From Cupriavidus lacunae (lineage in GTDB: Bacteria; Pseudomonadota; Gammaproteobacteria; Burkholderiales; Burkholderiaceae), in the NCBI RefSeq assembly GCF_003353055.1, contig NZ_QKWJ01000005.1:124001-188000 (forward strand): 64,000 nt of DNA, given 5' to 3'. Made by a program: the position numbers and the translations under genes. Below are positions 28,081 through 36,584 of the stretch, one piece after another (the stretch's first letter is position 1; each line of letters opens with the position of its first letter). The notes under the pieces are model-generated. The model had not been told where the DNA came from, searched no databases, and saw only the letters and a program-made list of their open reading frames with translations.

Positions 28081-28271
28081 GGATGGTCCTTGTGCTGCTT
28101 GCTGATCACGGTTACCGACAACACATCCAGGTCGAAGAACGGGCTGTCCGCCGGGGGCGGAGGCAATCCGCCACCCCAGCCGGCGATGGCATGCTTGATG
28201 TACTCTGCCATCTGCTCGTCGGCAACGTCCCTGGGTTGGTCGATCGTCACGACATAACGGCGATTGCTCAT
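28077..28271 (-). CDS. Small unknown protein coupled to amrS
   Basis: A 64-residue protein I do not recognise: MSNRRYVVTIDQPRD at the start, a Gly/Pro-rich centre (WGGGLPPPPADSP), and the end VTVISKQHKDHP. There is no signal peptide, membrane segment or Cys. Its stop overlaps the amrS start by four bases, so it is translated just before AmrS. An in-frame start 12 codons upstream exists, but the one at 28271 has GGAGCCGCC upstream. The amrS coupling supports a real gene. Confidence 0.7.
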
Positions 28272-28324
28272 GGCGGCTCCTTTATGGCGCCCATATCCGG
28301 GAACCATCGGGGAATCACGAACGT

Positions 28325-28762
28325 TCAGCGATATACCAGCACCGGAATCTTGCTGTGGGTCAGCACCTTCAGGGTTTCGCTGCCGATCAACAGCCCCTTC
28401 ACGCCCCGGTGTCCATGCGATGCCATGACAATCAGGTCACAGCCCTTTTCTTCTGCAGCCTTGATGATGGCATCGTAGGGGTGATCGTCGATCACGCTGC
28501 TGGTATCACAGGGCACGCCTGCCGCGGCGGCCTCTCGCGCGATGCCGTCGAGGTATTTCGATGCGTCCTCGAGGACTGCCTCTTCGAACTGCTCTCGGGT
28601 GTCGGTGAGCATTTCGGTGTGGTAAGCCGTGATGTGGAAATCCGCGCAGGCGCGCACTGCCGTAAGGCTGGCGTGGGTCTCCTGCGCAAACGCCAGTGCC
28701 TTGCGAAAGGCCGCTTCGGCCAGAGCGGAGCCGTCTACCGCAACAAGAAGATGCCTGAACAC
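28325..28762 (-). CDS. Universal stress protein (UspA family)
   Basis: A 145-residue single UspA domain. It begins MFRHLLVAVDGSALAEAAFR and carries the ATP-binding signature: Gly in MASHGHRGVKGLLIGSET near 113-131, then the usual KVLTHSKIPVLVYR end. It probably binds ATP and acts in stress survival. The gene is 53 bases before the 64-residue gene on the same strand, so usp, the small gene and amrS may form one transcript. A GGAGGCACGACG ribosome site precedes the ATG. Confidence 0.94.
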   Translation of the reverse strand: MFRHLLVAVDGSALAEAAFRKALAFAQETHASLTAVRACADFHITAYHTEMLTDTREQFEEAVLEDASKYLDGIAREAAAAGVPCDTSSVIDDHPYDAIIKAAEEKGCDLIVMASHGHRGVKGLLIGSETLKVLTHSKIPVLVYR

Positions 28763-29034
28763 GTCGTGCCTCCTTGTCAGCTAAACGATGGCCACTGGGG
28801 GTGGCCACCGGTCCGCGCCAGCAGGCATCAGGCGGCAAGCGATCGGCCGCGTGCGAATTTGCAGTCCCGCCATCGGTCGCCTTGGGGTGCATGTCGGCTG
28901 AGTTCAGTATAGCCTTCGAAGGCCGTGTGCCGCTTCCGTCGCAACAGGCGCCCTGGCCGGGACGCCGGCGCCCGTGGTAGCCAGAACTCGCGGGCGCCGG
29001 CAAAATCATGGCGGTTAATTGCATAATAGCCTAT
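28763..29034. other. Gene-free gap upstream of the usp gene
   Basis: No coding frame here convinces. A hairpin with arms TGGCCAC / GTGGCCA lies at 28789-28807 close to the usp start and may be in its leader. No clear promoter hexamers were found. The usp promoter must lie in this stretch. Confidence 0.5.
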
Positions 29035-29064
29035 AAAAAAGCCCGCCAGTTCAGGCGGGCTTTT
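29035..29064. terminator. Terminator of the pyruvate dehydrogenase operon
   Basis: AAAAAAGCCCGCC, loop AGTTCA, GGCGGGCTTTT. It lies 21 bases past the lpdA stop and, read leftward, gives a stem followed by six U. Confidence 0.9.
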
Positions 29065-29084
29065 CCGTTTGCAGCAACCGGCAC

Positions 29085-30869
29085 TCAGCGCTTGCGCGGC
29101 GGCGGCACGTCCGTGCACGTGCCTTCATAGATCTCGGCCGCCATGCCGATCGACTCACCGAGCGTCGGGTGCGGGTGGATGGTCTTGCCGATATCCACCG
29201 CATCGGCGCCCATCTCGATCGCCAGGCAGACCTCGCTGATCAGGTCGCCGGCATGCGTGCCGACGATGCCGCCGCCGATCACGCGATGGGTTTCCTCGTC
29301 GAAGATCAGCTTGGTGAAGCCCTCGTCGCGGCCGTTGGCGATGGCGCGGCCCGAAGCCGCCCAGGGGAACACGCCCTTGCTGTACTTGATCCCCTTCTCC
29401 TTGCACTCGTCCTCGGTCACGCCGGCCCAGGCCACTTCCGGATCGGTGAAGGCCACCGACGGGATCTGCTTGGCGTCGAAGTAGGCCTTCTCGCCATGCG
29501 CGGCTTCGGCGGCCACGTGGGCTTCGTGCACGGCCTTGTGTGCCAGCATCGGCTGGCCGACGACATCGCCGATCGCAAAGATATGCGGCACGTTGGTGCG
29601 CATCTGCTTATCGACGTCGATAAAGCCGCGGTCGGTCACGGCGACGCCGGCCTTCTCGGCGCTGATGCGCTTGCCGTTGGGCGAGCGGCCCACCGACACC
29701 AGCACCAGGTCGTAGCGCTGCGGCTCGGCCGGGGCGGCCTCGCCTTCGAACCTGACGTAGATGCCGTCCGGCTTCGCTTCCACGCCGACCGTCTTGGTCT
29801 TCAGCATGACCTTGCCGAAGCGATCCTTGTTCTTCTTTTCCCAGACCTTGACCAGGTCGCGGTCGGCGCCGTTCATCAGGCCGTCGAGCATTTCCACGAC
29901 GTCGATGTCGGCACCCAGCGTGCTGTACACCGTGGCCATTTCCAGGCCGATGATGCCGCCGCCGATGACCAGCATCTTGTTGGGCACTTCAGGCAGCTCC
30001 AGCGCGCCGGTCGAATCGACGATGCGCGGATCTTCGGGAATAAACGGCAGCTTCACCGCCTGGCTGCCGGCGGCGATGATGGCCTTCTCGAAGCGGATCA
30101 CGGTCTTCTTGCCGGTGGTCTGTTTGCCTTCGCCTTCGGTCAGCTCCACCTCGAGGTGATGCGGGTCGAGGAAGTTGCCGACGCCGCGCACCACCTGCAC
30201 CTTGCGTGCCTTGGCCATGCCAGCCAGGCCGCCGGTCAGCTTGCCGACCACCTGGTTCTTGTAGTGGCGCAGGCCGTCCAGGTCGATCTTGGCTTCGCCG
30301 AACAGGATGCCGTGGGCGGCCAGCGCCTTGGCTTCGTCGATCACGGCGGCGTTGTGCAACAGTGCCTTGGAGGGGATGCAGCCCACGTTCAGGCAGACGC
30401 CGCCGAGGGTGCCGTAGCGCTCCACCAGCACGGTGTTCATGCCCAGGTCCGCGGCACGGAAGGCGGCCGAGTAGCCGCCGGGGCCGGCGCCCAGCACCAG
30501 CATCTCGCACTGGATATCGGCGCCGCCGCCGTGGCTGGCAGCAGCGGGCGCGGGTGCCGGTGCGGCCGCCGCGGGTGCGGGGGCCTGCGCCGGTGCCGGG
30601 GCTTGCGCGGGCGCCGGGGCGGCCGCGGCCTGCTGGGCCTCGATGGTGCAGATCACCGCGCCCTGGCCGACCTTGTCGCCCACCTTGACCTTGACGTCGA
30701 CGACCTTGCCGGCGGCCGACGACGGCACGTCCATGCTGGCCTTGTCGGACTCCAGCACGATCAGGGACTGTTCCACTTCGACCGTGTCGCCGGCCTTGAC
30801 CAGCACCTCGATCACTTCCACCGCGTCGAAATCGCCGATATCCGGCACCTTGACTTCGATCACACTCAT
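29085..30869 (-). CDS. lpdA: Dihydrolipoamide dehydrogenase (E3) with N-terminal lipoyl domain
   Basis: A 594-residue E3 that reoxidises dihydrolipoamide of the pyruvate dehydrogenase complex with NAD+. Residues 1-80 are a lipoyl domain with the lipoylation Lys43 in ESDKASMD. An Ala/Pro linker covers about 85-115. The flavoprotein part has the FAD Rossmann segment LGAGPGGYSAAFRAADLG near 126, the redox disulfide GGVCLNVGCIPSK near 155, the NAD site VIGGGIIGLEMATVY near 290 and the active-site HPHPTLGES near 573. Lipoyl-E3 fusions are known in Cupriavidus and Neisseria. It is the last gene of the aceE-aceF-BPH-lpdA operon and starts 33 bases after BPH. Confidence 0.97.
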   Translation of the reverse strand: MSVIEVKVPDIGDFDAVEVIEVLVKAGDTVEVEQSLIVLESDKASMDVPSSAAGKVVDVKVKVGDKVGQGAVICTIEAQQAAAAPAPAQAPAPAQAPAPAAAAPAPAPAAASHGGGADIQCEMLVLGAGPGGYSAAFRAADLGMNTVLVERYGTLGGVCLNVGCIPSKALLHNAAVIDEAKALAAHGILFGEAKIDLDGLRHYKNQVVGKLTGGLAGMAKARKVQVVRGVGNFLDPHHLEVELTEGEGKQTTGKKTVIRFEKAIIAAGSQAVKLPFIPEDPRIVDSTGALELPEVPNKMLVIGGGIIGLEMATVYSTLGADIDVVEMLDGLMNGADRDLVKVWEKKNKDRFGKVMLKTKTVGVEAKPDGIYVRFEGEAAPAEPQRYDLVLVSVGRSPNGKRISAEKAGVAVTDRGFIDVDKQMRTNVPHIFAIGDVVGQPMLAHKAVHEAHVAAEAAHGEKAYFDAKQIPSVAFTDPEVAWAGVTEDECKEKGIKYSKGVFPWAASGRAIANGRDEGFTKLIFDEETHRVIGGGIVGTHAGDLISEVCLAIEMGADAVDIGKTIHPHPTLGESIGMAAEIYEGTCTDVPPPRKR

Positions 30870-30902
30870 GTTTGCTCCTCTATGCGCGCCCGCCTTTCGG
30901 CT

Positions 30903-31559
30903 TCAGGGCGCGCCGTCGTTGTTGGTTGCCGTGCTGTCGGGTGCCGCATTGCCGGAAGTCGTACCGCCAGCCGCCGTCGGGGCATCGCCCTGGTGCAGCC
31001 GCACGGTGTGCACCTCGATCGGCCCCGCCGAACTCTTGTCGAACTCAACGCCCGCATCGACGCCGATGCGCGCGATCTCGCCCGCGTCCAGGTCCGGCCG
31101 GTCATAGACCGCATGCATCGCGCCCAGCGCGTAGTTGCGGCCCGAGCCGATGCCCCAGAAGCGGTCGAACGAAAAGACCTCACGGTACGAGTAGACACCG
31201 AAGATGCCGGCCGGATTGGCGATCAGGCATACGATCTGCGACGACTCGTAGGGATCGTCCTCGTCTTCCTTGGTGTTGACGAAGTAGTCCGACTTCAGCT
31301 TCTCGTGCACCTTCAGGAAGGTGCGGAACACGTCGTCGCGCGAACCCAGCCGGCACTCTTCGCCCAGGCCCGCCAGCAGCGTGCGCATCACCGGGAAGTG
31401 CGCCGTGGTTCCGGCCAGCGCGATAAAGCCGTCGCCCACCGGAAACACCTTCTGGTTGCGCTCGTAGGCACGCGACAGGCGCGTATCGCCGAACGTGACC
31501 AGCGCGTCTGCGGCGATCGCCACTTCGGCGCCCTTCCTGACAACCACACAGGTAGTCAT
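30903..31559 (-). CDS. Betaproteobacterial proteasome homologue (BPH), Ntn-hydrolase
   Basis: A 218-residue protein with the fold signature of proteasome beta subunits and HslV. After Met1 the chain begins TTCVVVRKGAEVAIAADAL, so Thr2 would be the N-terminal nucleophile after Met removal. Asp in IAADALVTFGDTRL and Lys in RNQKVFPVGDGFIALAG match catalytic positions. The last 25 residues are Gly/Ala/Thr/Asn-rich and probably disordered. The family called BPH, distinct from HslV and Anbu, was described from betaproteobacteria including Cupriavidus, and its targets are not known to me. It sits between aceF (72 bases) and lpdA (33 bases), so it is expressed with the pyruvate dehydrogenase complex. 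Confidence 0.85.
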   Translation of the reverse strand: MTTCVVVRKGAEVAIAADALVTFGDTRLSRAYERNQKVFPVGDGFIALAGTTAHFPVMRTLLAGLGEECRLGSRDDVFRTFLKVHEKLKSDYFVNTKEDEDDPYESSQIVCLIANPAGIFGVYSYREVFSFDRFWGIGSGRNYALGAMHAVYDRPDLDAGEIARIGVDAGVEFDKSSAGPIEVHTVRLHQGDAPTAAGGTTSGNAAPDSTATNNDGAP

Positions 31560-31631
31560 GGCTCGCTCCCGGTTGCGCGTGGGGCGCCGGGCAGGCCAGG
31601 CTGTCGCCCCGCCCGCCCGGCACCACCCCGC

Positions 31632-33305
31632 TTACAGCAGGATCCGGCGGAAGTCCGCCAGCAGTTGCCCGAAGTACGTGTTGAAGCGCGCGGCCTCGGC
31701 ACCGTCGATGACGCGGTGGTCCCACGACAGCGACAGCGGCAGCGTCAGGCGCGGCACGAACTGCTTGCCGTCCCACACGGGCTTCTGGTACGACTTGCAC
31801 ACGCCCATGATGGCGACTTCCGGCGCGTTGATGATCGGCGTGAAATACGTGCCGCCGATGCCGCCCAGCGACGAGATCGAGAAGCAGCCGCCCTGCATCT
31901 GGTCCGGCTTGAGCTTGCCGTCGCGCGCCAGCTTGGCCAGTTCGTTCATCTCCTGGCTGATCTCCAGCACGCCCTTCGTGTCGGCGTTCTTGATCACCGG
32001 CACGACCAGGCCGTTCGGGGTGTCGGCGGCGAAACCGATGTTGAAGTATTTCTTCAGCACCAGGTTGTCGCCGTCCAGCGATGCATTGAAGTTCGGGAAC
32101 TTCTTCAGCGCCGCCACCGTGGCCTTGATCATGAACGCGAGCATCGTCACCTTGATGCCGGCCTTCTCGTTTTCCTTGTTCAACTGGACGCGGAAGGCTT
32201 CCAGATCCGTGATGTCCGCTTCGTCATGGTTGGTGACGTGCGGGATCATGACCCAGTTGCGGTGCAGGTTGGCGCCCGAGATCTTCTTGATGCGCGACAG
32301 GGCCTTGCTTTCGACCTCGCCGAAGCGGGTGAAATCGACCTTCGGCCACGGCAGCAGACCAAGCTCGCCACCGCCGGCGCCAGCCGCGGCAGCCTGTGCG
32401 GGCGCTGCGGTCTGGCCGCTCATCACGCCCTTGACGAAGCTCTGCACGTCTTCCTGGGTGATGCGGCCCTTGGGACCGGTGCCCGGCACGCGCGACACGT
32501 CGACGCCCAGCTCGCGCGCGAACTTGCGCACCGAGGGGCTGGCGTGGGCGGCCTTGCCGGTTACGCCAGCGGCGACCGGGGCGGCGGCAGGCGCCGCGGC
32601 CGGTGCCGGTGCCGGGGCGGCTGCGGGAGCCGGAGCGCTGGCGGCGGGAGCCGGGGCAACGGCAGCGGCAGCGGCCGGAGCCGGGGCGGCAGCCGAAGCG
32701 GCACCTTCCAGGATCAGCAGCAGCGTGCCTTCGGCAACGTTGTCGCCGACCTTGACCTTGACTTCCTTGACCACGCCGCCCTGCGGCGATGGCACGTCCA
32801 TGGTGGCCTTGTCCGATTCCAGCGTCACCACGGCATCTTCGGCGTTGATGGTATCGCCCGGCTTGACGTGGACTTCGATGACCGGCACGGCGTCGTAGTC
32901 GCCGATATCGGGCACCTTGACTTCGATGACGCCGCCACCGCCGGCCGGCGCCGCGGCAGGAGCCGGGGCCGGGGCAGGTGCCGCGGCGGGCGCCGGGGCC
33001 GGGGCCGGGGCTGCGGCAGCAGGTGCCGGCGCCGGTGCGGCTGCGGGCGCCGCAGCGGCCTGGCCGGCCGGCTCCAGCATCACCAGCACCGAGCCTTCGG
33101 CCACGTTGTCGCCAACCTTGATCCTGACTTCCTTCACCACGCCGGCCTGCGGCGAGGGCACGTCCATGGTGGCCTTGTCCGACTCCAGCGTCACCAGCGC
33201 GTCTTCCGCGTTGATGCTGTCGCCGGGTTTCACATGCACTTCAATGACGGGAACGGCGTCATAGTCGCCGATATCCGGCACCTTGATTTCAATCGCTTGA
33301 CTCAT
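31632..33305 (-). CDS. aceF: Dihydrolipoyl acetyltransferase (E2) with two lipoyl domains
   Basis: A 557-residue E2 core of pyruvate dehydrogenase. Two nearly identical lipoyl domains (about 1-80 and 120-200) carry ESDKATMD motifs, the first Lys at 44. They are separated by long Ala/Pro linkers. The peripheral-subunit-binding domain is near 255-290 (SPSVRKFARELGVDVSRVPG). The C-terminal catalytic domain ends with SLSWDHRVIDGAEAARF, holding the catalytic His, and an FRRILL terminus. It follows aceE by 167 bases. The GC-rich Ala/Pro linkers produce long false antisense frames. The doubled lipoyl domain lies between the one and three copies known in other species. Confidence 0.97.
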   Translation of the reverse strand: MSQAIEIKVPDIGDYDAVPVIEVHVKPGDSINAEDALVTLESDKATMDVPSPQAGVVKEVRIKVGDNVAEGSVLVMLEPAGQAAAAPAAAPAPAPAAAAPAPAPAPAAAPAPAPAPAAAPAGGGGVIEVKVPDIGDYDAVPVIEVHVKPGDTINAEDAVVTLESDKATMDVPSPQGGVVKEVKVKVGDNVAEGTLLLILEGAASAAAPAPAAAAAVAPAPAASAPAPAAAPAPAPAAAPAAAPVAAGVTGKAAHASPSVRKFARELGVDVSRVPGTGPKGRITQEDVQSFVKGVMSGQTAAPAQAAAAGAGGGELGLLPWPKVDFTRFGEVESKALSRIKKISGANLHRNWVMIPHVTNHDEADITDLEAFRVQLNKENEKAGIKVTMLAFMIKATVAALKKFPNFNASLDGDNLVLKKYFNIGFAADTPNGLVVPVIKNADTKGVLEISQEMNELAKLARDGKLKPDQMQGGCFSISSLGGIGGTYFTPIINAPEVAIMGVCKSYQKPVWDGKQFVPRLTLPLSLSWDHRVIDGAEAARFNTYFGQLLADFRRILL

Positions 33306-33472
33306 TCAGTGTCTCCTGGGCAGGCCGGCACGCGCGACGTCCGCAAGCGGCGAGATTACCTTCGCCGCCCGCTTCTGTCACGCCGCCATGCCGCAAGGCG
33401 CCGTCCGGCCTCTGGCCGGGGCGCCCGCGGCACGGCGTTGCCGTACTGCGGGGGTTGGTGCTGGCTGCCGGA

Positions 33473-36160
33473 TCAGACCGACATCGGGTTGGGCTTGTTC
33501 GGGTCGAGGTTGTACTTCTTGATGGCCTCGGCGACCTTGTCGCGGCCGATCGCACCCTCGTCGGCCAGCGCCTTGAGCGCGGCCAGCGTGACCCAGTAGC
33601 GGTCCACTTCGAAGAAGTGGCGCAGCTTCTCGCGCGTATCCGAGCGGCCGAAGCCGTCGGTGCCCAGCACCACGTAGCGGCGCGGCACGAACGGACGGAT
33701 CTGTTCGGCAAACGTGCGCACGTAATCGGTGGACGCGATCACCGGGCCGCGGACCGACTTCAGCTTCTGCGTGACAAACGCTTCGCGCTGGGTCTCGGCC
33801 GGGTGCAGCAGGTTGAAGCGCTCGGCGGCCTGGCCGTCGCGGGCCAGCTCGGTGAAGCTCGGGCAGCCCCACAGGTCGGACTCGACGCCCCAGTCCTTCT
33901 TCAGCAGGTCGGCGGCGGCGATCACCTCGCGGAAGATCGTGCCCGAGCCCAGCAGCTGCACGCGCGGCGCGTTGCTGTTCTCGACGCCCTTGCGGAACTG
34001 GTACATGCCCTTGACGATGTCCTGCTCTACGCCAGCCGGCATTTCCGGATGCTCGTAGTTCTCGTTCATCACCGTCAGGTAGTAGTAGACGTCTTCCTGC
34101 TCGGCGTACATGCGGCGCAGGCCGTCCTGCATGATGACCGCCAGTTCGTACTGGAAGGTCGGGTCGTACGAGATGCAGTTCGGGATGACCGAGTGGAACA
34201 CGTGCGAGTGGCCGTCTTCATGCTGCAGGCCTTCGCCGTTCAGCGTGGTGCGGCCGGCAGTGCCGCCCAGCAGGAAGCCGCGCGAGCGCATGTCGGCCGC
34301 GGCCCAGCACAGGTCGCCGATACGCTGGATGCCGAACATCGAGTAGTAGATGTAGAACGGAATCATCTGCACGCCATGCGTCGAGTACGACGTGGCGGCG
34401 GCGATCCAGTCGCACATGGCGCCGGCTTCGTTGATGCCTTCCTGCAGCACCTGGCCAGTCTGCGACTCCTTGTAGAACATCAGCTGGTCGTGGTCTTCCG
34501 GCACGTACTTCTGGCCTTCCTGGTTCCAGATGCCGACCTGGCGGAACAGGCCTTCCATGCCGAAGGTGCGCGACTCGTCCGGGACGATGGGCACCACGTG
34601 CTTGCCGATTTGCTTGTCTTTCAGCAGCGTGTTCAGGATCCGCACGAAGGCCATGGTGGTGGACACTTCGCGGCCTTCACCGGTGGCCTTGAGCAGGGCG
34701 TCGAATGCCGACAGTTGCGGCACCGGCAGCGCCTCGGCCTTCTGGCGGCGGGACGGCAGGTAGCCGCCCAGGTTCATGCGCGCCTGGCGCATGTATTCCA
34801 GTTCCTTCGAGCCTTCCTCGAAGGTGACGTAGGGCACTTCTTCCAGCTTGTCGTCGGTGACCGGGATGTTGAACTGGTCGCGGAACTTGCGGATCGCGTC
34901 CACCGGCATCTTCTTCTGCTGGTGGGCCACGTTCATGGCCTGGCCGGCGTCGCCCATGCCATAGCCCTTGATGGTCTTGGCCAGGATCAGCGTGGGCTGG
35001 CCCTTGTGCTCGCTGGCAGCCTTGTAGGCGGCATAGATCTTGTGCGGATCGTGGCCGCCGCGGTTCAGGCGCCAGATGTCGTCGTCGGACCAGTCGGCCA
35101 CCATCGCCTTGAGCTCAGGCGTGTTGAAGAAGTGCTCGCGCACGTAGGCGCCGTCCTTGGCCTTGAAGGTCTGGTACTCGCCGTCAACGCATTCCATCAT
35201 GCGCTTCATCAGCAGGCCCTTGGTGTCGCGCGCCAGCAACGAATCCCACTTGCTGCCCCAGACCACCTTGATCACGTTCCAGCCCGCGCCGCGGAACTCG
35301 GACTCCAGCTCCTGGATGATCTTGCCATTGCCGCGCACCGGGCCGTCCAGGCGCTGCAGGTTGCAGTTGATGACAAAGACGAGGTTGTCGAGCTTTTCGC
35401 GGCCGGCCATGCCGATCGCGCCCAGCGATTCCGGCTCGTCGGTCTCGCCGTCGCCCAGGAAGGCCCAGACCTTGCGGTCGCCGGCCTTGGCCAGGCCGCG
35501 GCTGTCCAGGTACTTCATGAAGCGGGCCTGGTAGATGGCCATGATCGGGCCCAGGCCCATCGACACCGTCGGGAACTGCCAGAAATCCGGCATCAGCCAC
35601 GGGTGCGGGTACGACGAGATGCCCTTGCCGTCCACTTCCTGGCGGAAATTGTCGAGCTGGTCCTGGGTCAGGCGGCCCAGCAGGAAGGCGCGCGAATACA
35701 CGCCCGGGGCCGAGTGGCCCTGCACGAAGACCAGGTCGCCGCCGCTCTGTTCCGACGGGGCGCGCCAGAAGTGGTTGTAGCCGACGTCATACAGCGTGGC
35801 CGCCGAGGCAAACGACGAGATGTGGCCGCCGACGTTGGTGTGCTTGTTGGCGCGCAGCACCATCGCCATGGCGTTCCAGCGGGTGTACGAGCGAATCCGG
35901 TGCTCGATGTCCTGGTCGCCGGAGATGCGGGCCTGCTGCTCGACCGGAATCGTGTTGATGTACTGCGTCTCGGCGTGGAACGGCTGGGTGACGCCGTTCA
36001 CGCGTGCGTATTCGATCTGCTTGTCGATCAGGAAGGCGGCGCGCGCCGGACCTTCGGCGGCCAGGACGCCCTGCAGGGCGTCGAGCCATTCATGGGTTTC
36101 CTGGGGATCGGCGTCGTTGGCGCTCGAGGCGCCGAGAATCTGCTCTGGTACGGCGGACAT
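33473..36160 (-). CDS. aceE: Pyruvate dehydrogenase E1 component, homodimeric
   Basis: An 895-residue thiamine-diphosphate enzyme that decarboxylates pyruvate and acetylates the lipoyl groups of E2. Family segments are GGHISSFASAATLYDVGYNHF near 110, the ThDP motif from GDGETDEP near 230 to NCNLQRLDGPVRGN near 262, and EGINEAGAMCDWIAAATSYS near 570. The length is normal for the AceE type. The start at 36160 (MSAVPEQIL) has a GGAGACAG ribosome site; the frame continues upstream but lacks similarity. It is the first gene of the aceE-aceF-BPH-lpdA operon. A kinase/regulator pair diverges from the same 424-base gap. Confidence 0.97.
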   Translation of the reverse strand: MSAVPEQILGASSANDADPQETHEWLDALQGVLAAEGPARAAFLIDKQIEYARVNGVTQPFHAETQYINTIPVEQQARISGDQDIEHRIRSYTRWNAMAMVLRANKHTNVGGHISSFASAATLYDVGYNHFWRAPSEQSGGDLVFVQGHSAPGVYSRAFLLGRLTQDQLDNFRQEVDGKGISSYPHPWLMPDFWQFPTVSMGLGPIMAIYQARFMKYLDSRGLAKAGDRKVWAFLGDGETDEPESLGAIGMAGREKLDNLVFVINCNLQRLDGPVRGNGKIIQELESEFRGAGWNVIKVVWGSKWDSLLARDTKGLLMKRMMECVDGEYQTFKAKDGAYVREHFFNTPELKAMVADWSDDDIWRLNRGGHDPHKIYAAYKAASEHKGQPTLILAKTIKGYGMGDAGQAMNVAHQQKKMPVDAIRKFRDQFNIPVTDDKLEEVPYVTFEEGSKELEYMRQARMNLGGYLPSRRQKAEALPVPQLSAFDALLKATGEGREVSTTMAFVRILNTLLKDKQIGKHVVPIVPDESRTFGMEGLFRQVGIWNQEGQKYVPEDHDQLMFYKESQTGQVLQEGINEAGAMCDWIAAATSYSTHGVQMIPFYIYYSMFGIQRIGDLCWAAADMRSRGFLLGGTAGRTTLNGEGLQHEDGHSHVFHSVIPNCISYDPTFQYELAVIMQDGLRRMYAEQEDVYYYLTVMNENYEHPEMPAGVEQDIVKGMYQFRKGVENSNAPRVQLLGSGTIFREVIAAADLLKKDWGVESDLWGCPSFTELARDGQAAERFNLLHPAETQREAFVTQKLKSVRGPVIASTDYVRTFAEQIRPFVPRRYVVLGTDGFGRSDTREKLRHFFEVDRYWVTLAALKALADEGAIGRDKVAEAIKKYNLDPNKPNPMSV

Positions 36161-36354
36161 GACTGTCTCCTGGGTGAATTCTTTGCTTCCGCGCCCGCGC
36201 TGGCAGCGCCCGGACACGACTCTACGTATGACTCGCACCGACTTGCGGATTCCGGCGCCATGCTGCCTTGCATCGGGGCCGCCGCCGGGGAAACTGTTCC
36301 GGTTCCTCCGCGTGGCAGACGCATGGCTACCGCCCGCATTCTTGGGTCGAACCG

Positions 36355-36383
36355 ATTCTATGGAAGGCGAAAGTCGAGCACAA
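36355..36383 (-). promoter_or_regulatory. Candidate promoter of the pyruvate dehydrogenase operon
   Basis: Reading the minus strand, TTGTGC (36383-36378), a 17-base spacer and TAGAAT (36360-36355) sit about 195 bases before the aceE ATG. The match is fair, and no PdhR-type site with AATTGGT arms was seen. Confidence 0.45.
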
Positions 36384-36584
36384 GCGAAATTTTCAAATTG
36401 CGATATCGTTTTTTATAATGTGGAATTATGTGGCGGCGCACAAAGAATCACCGCCAGCCCCGCCTGCCCTACCCCACAAGCCTGCCTGCCGCGACCGGCA
36501 CCGCCGGAATTTCATTGGCGCTTTCCCCAAGCGACGCACCGCAATAATCTCGGTACACTGGTCGGTCAGCCGTCAATCCCTCCC
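36384..36584. other. Rest of the divergent aceE / histidine kinase gap
   Basis: An AT-rich island at 36386-36430 contains a perfect plus-strand TATAAT (36414-36419) without a good -35, next to the palindrome CGATATCG (36401-36408). A second -10-like TACACT is at 36554-36559, 25 bases before the kinase ATG. No gene is visible. Confidence 0.4.

Noticed and set aside
30530-33090. Repetitive GC-rich Ala/Pro stretches as a DNA repeat array.
   Set aside because: They are the coding sequence of linkers between lipoyl and catalytic domains in lpdA and aceF.
29169-33599. A very long open frame (over 1400 codons) antisense to lpdA, BPH and aceF.
   Set aside because: It is opposite three certain genes and its product is a His/Arg/Ala/Gly-rich mixture without domains. 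It follows from high GC and the codon pattern of the real strand.
33455-36418. A 987-codon open frame antisense to aceE.
   Set aside because: Same reason; no ribosome site and low-complexity product.
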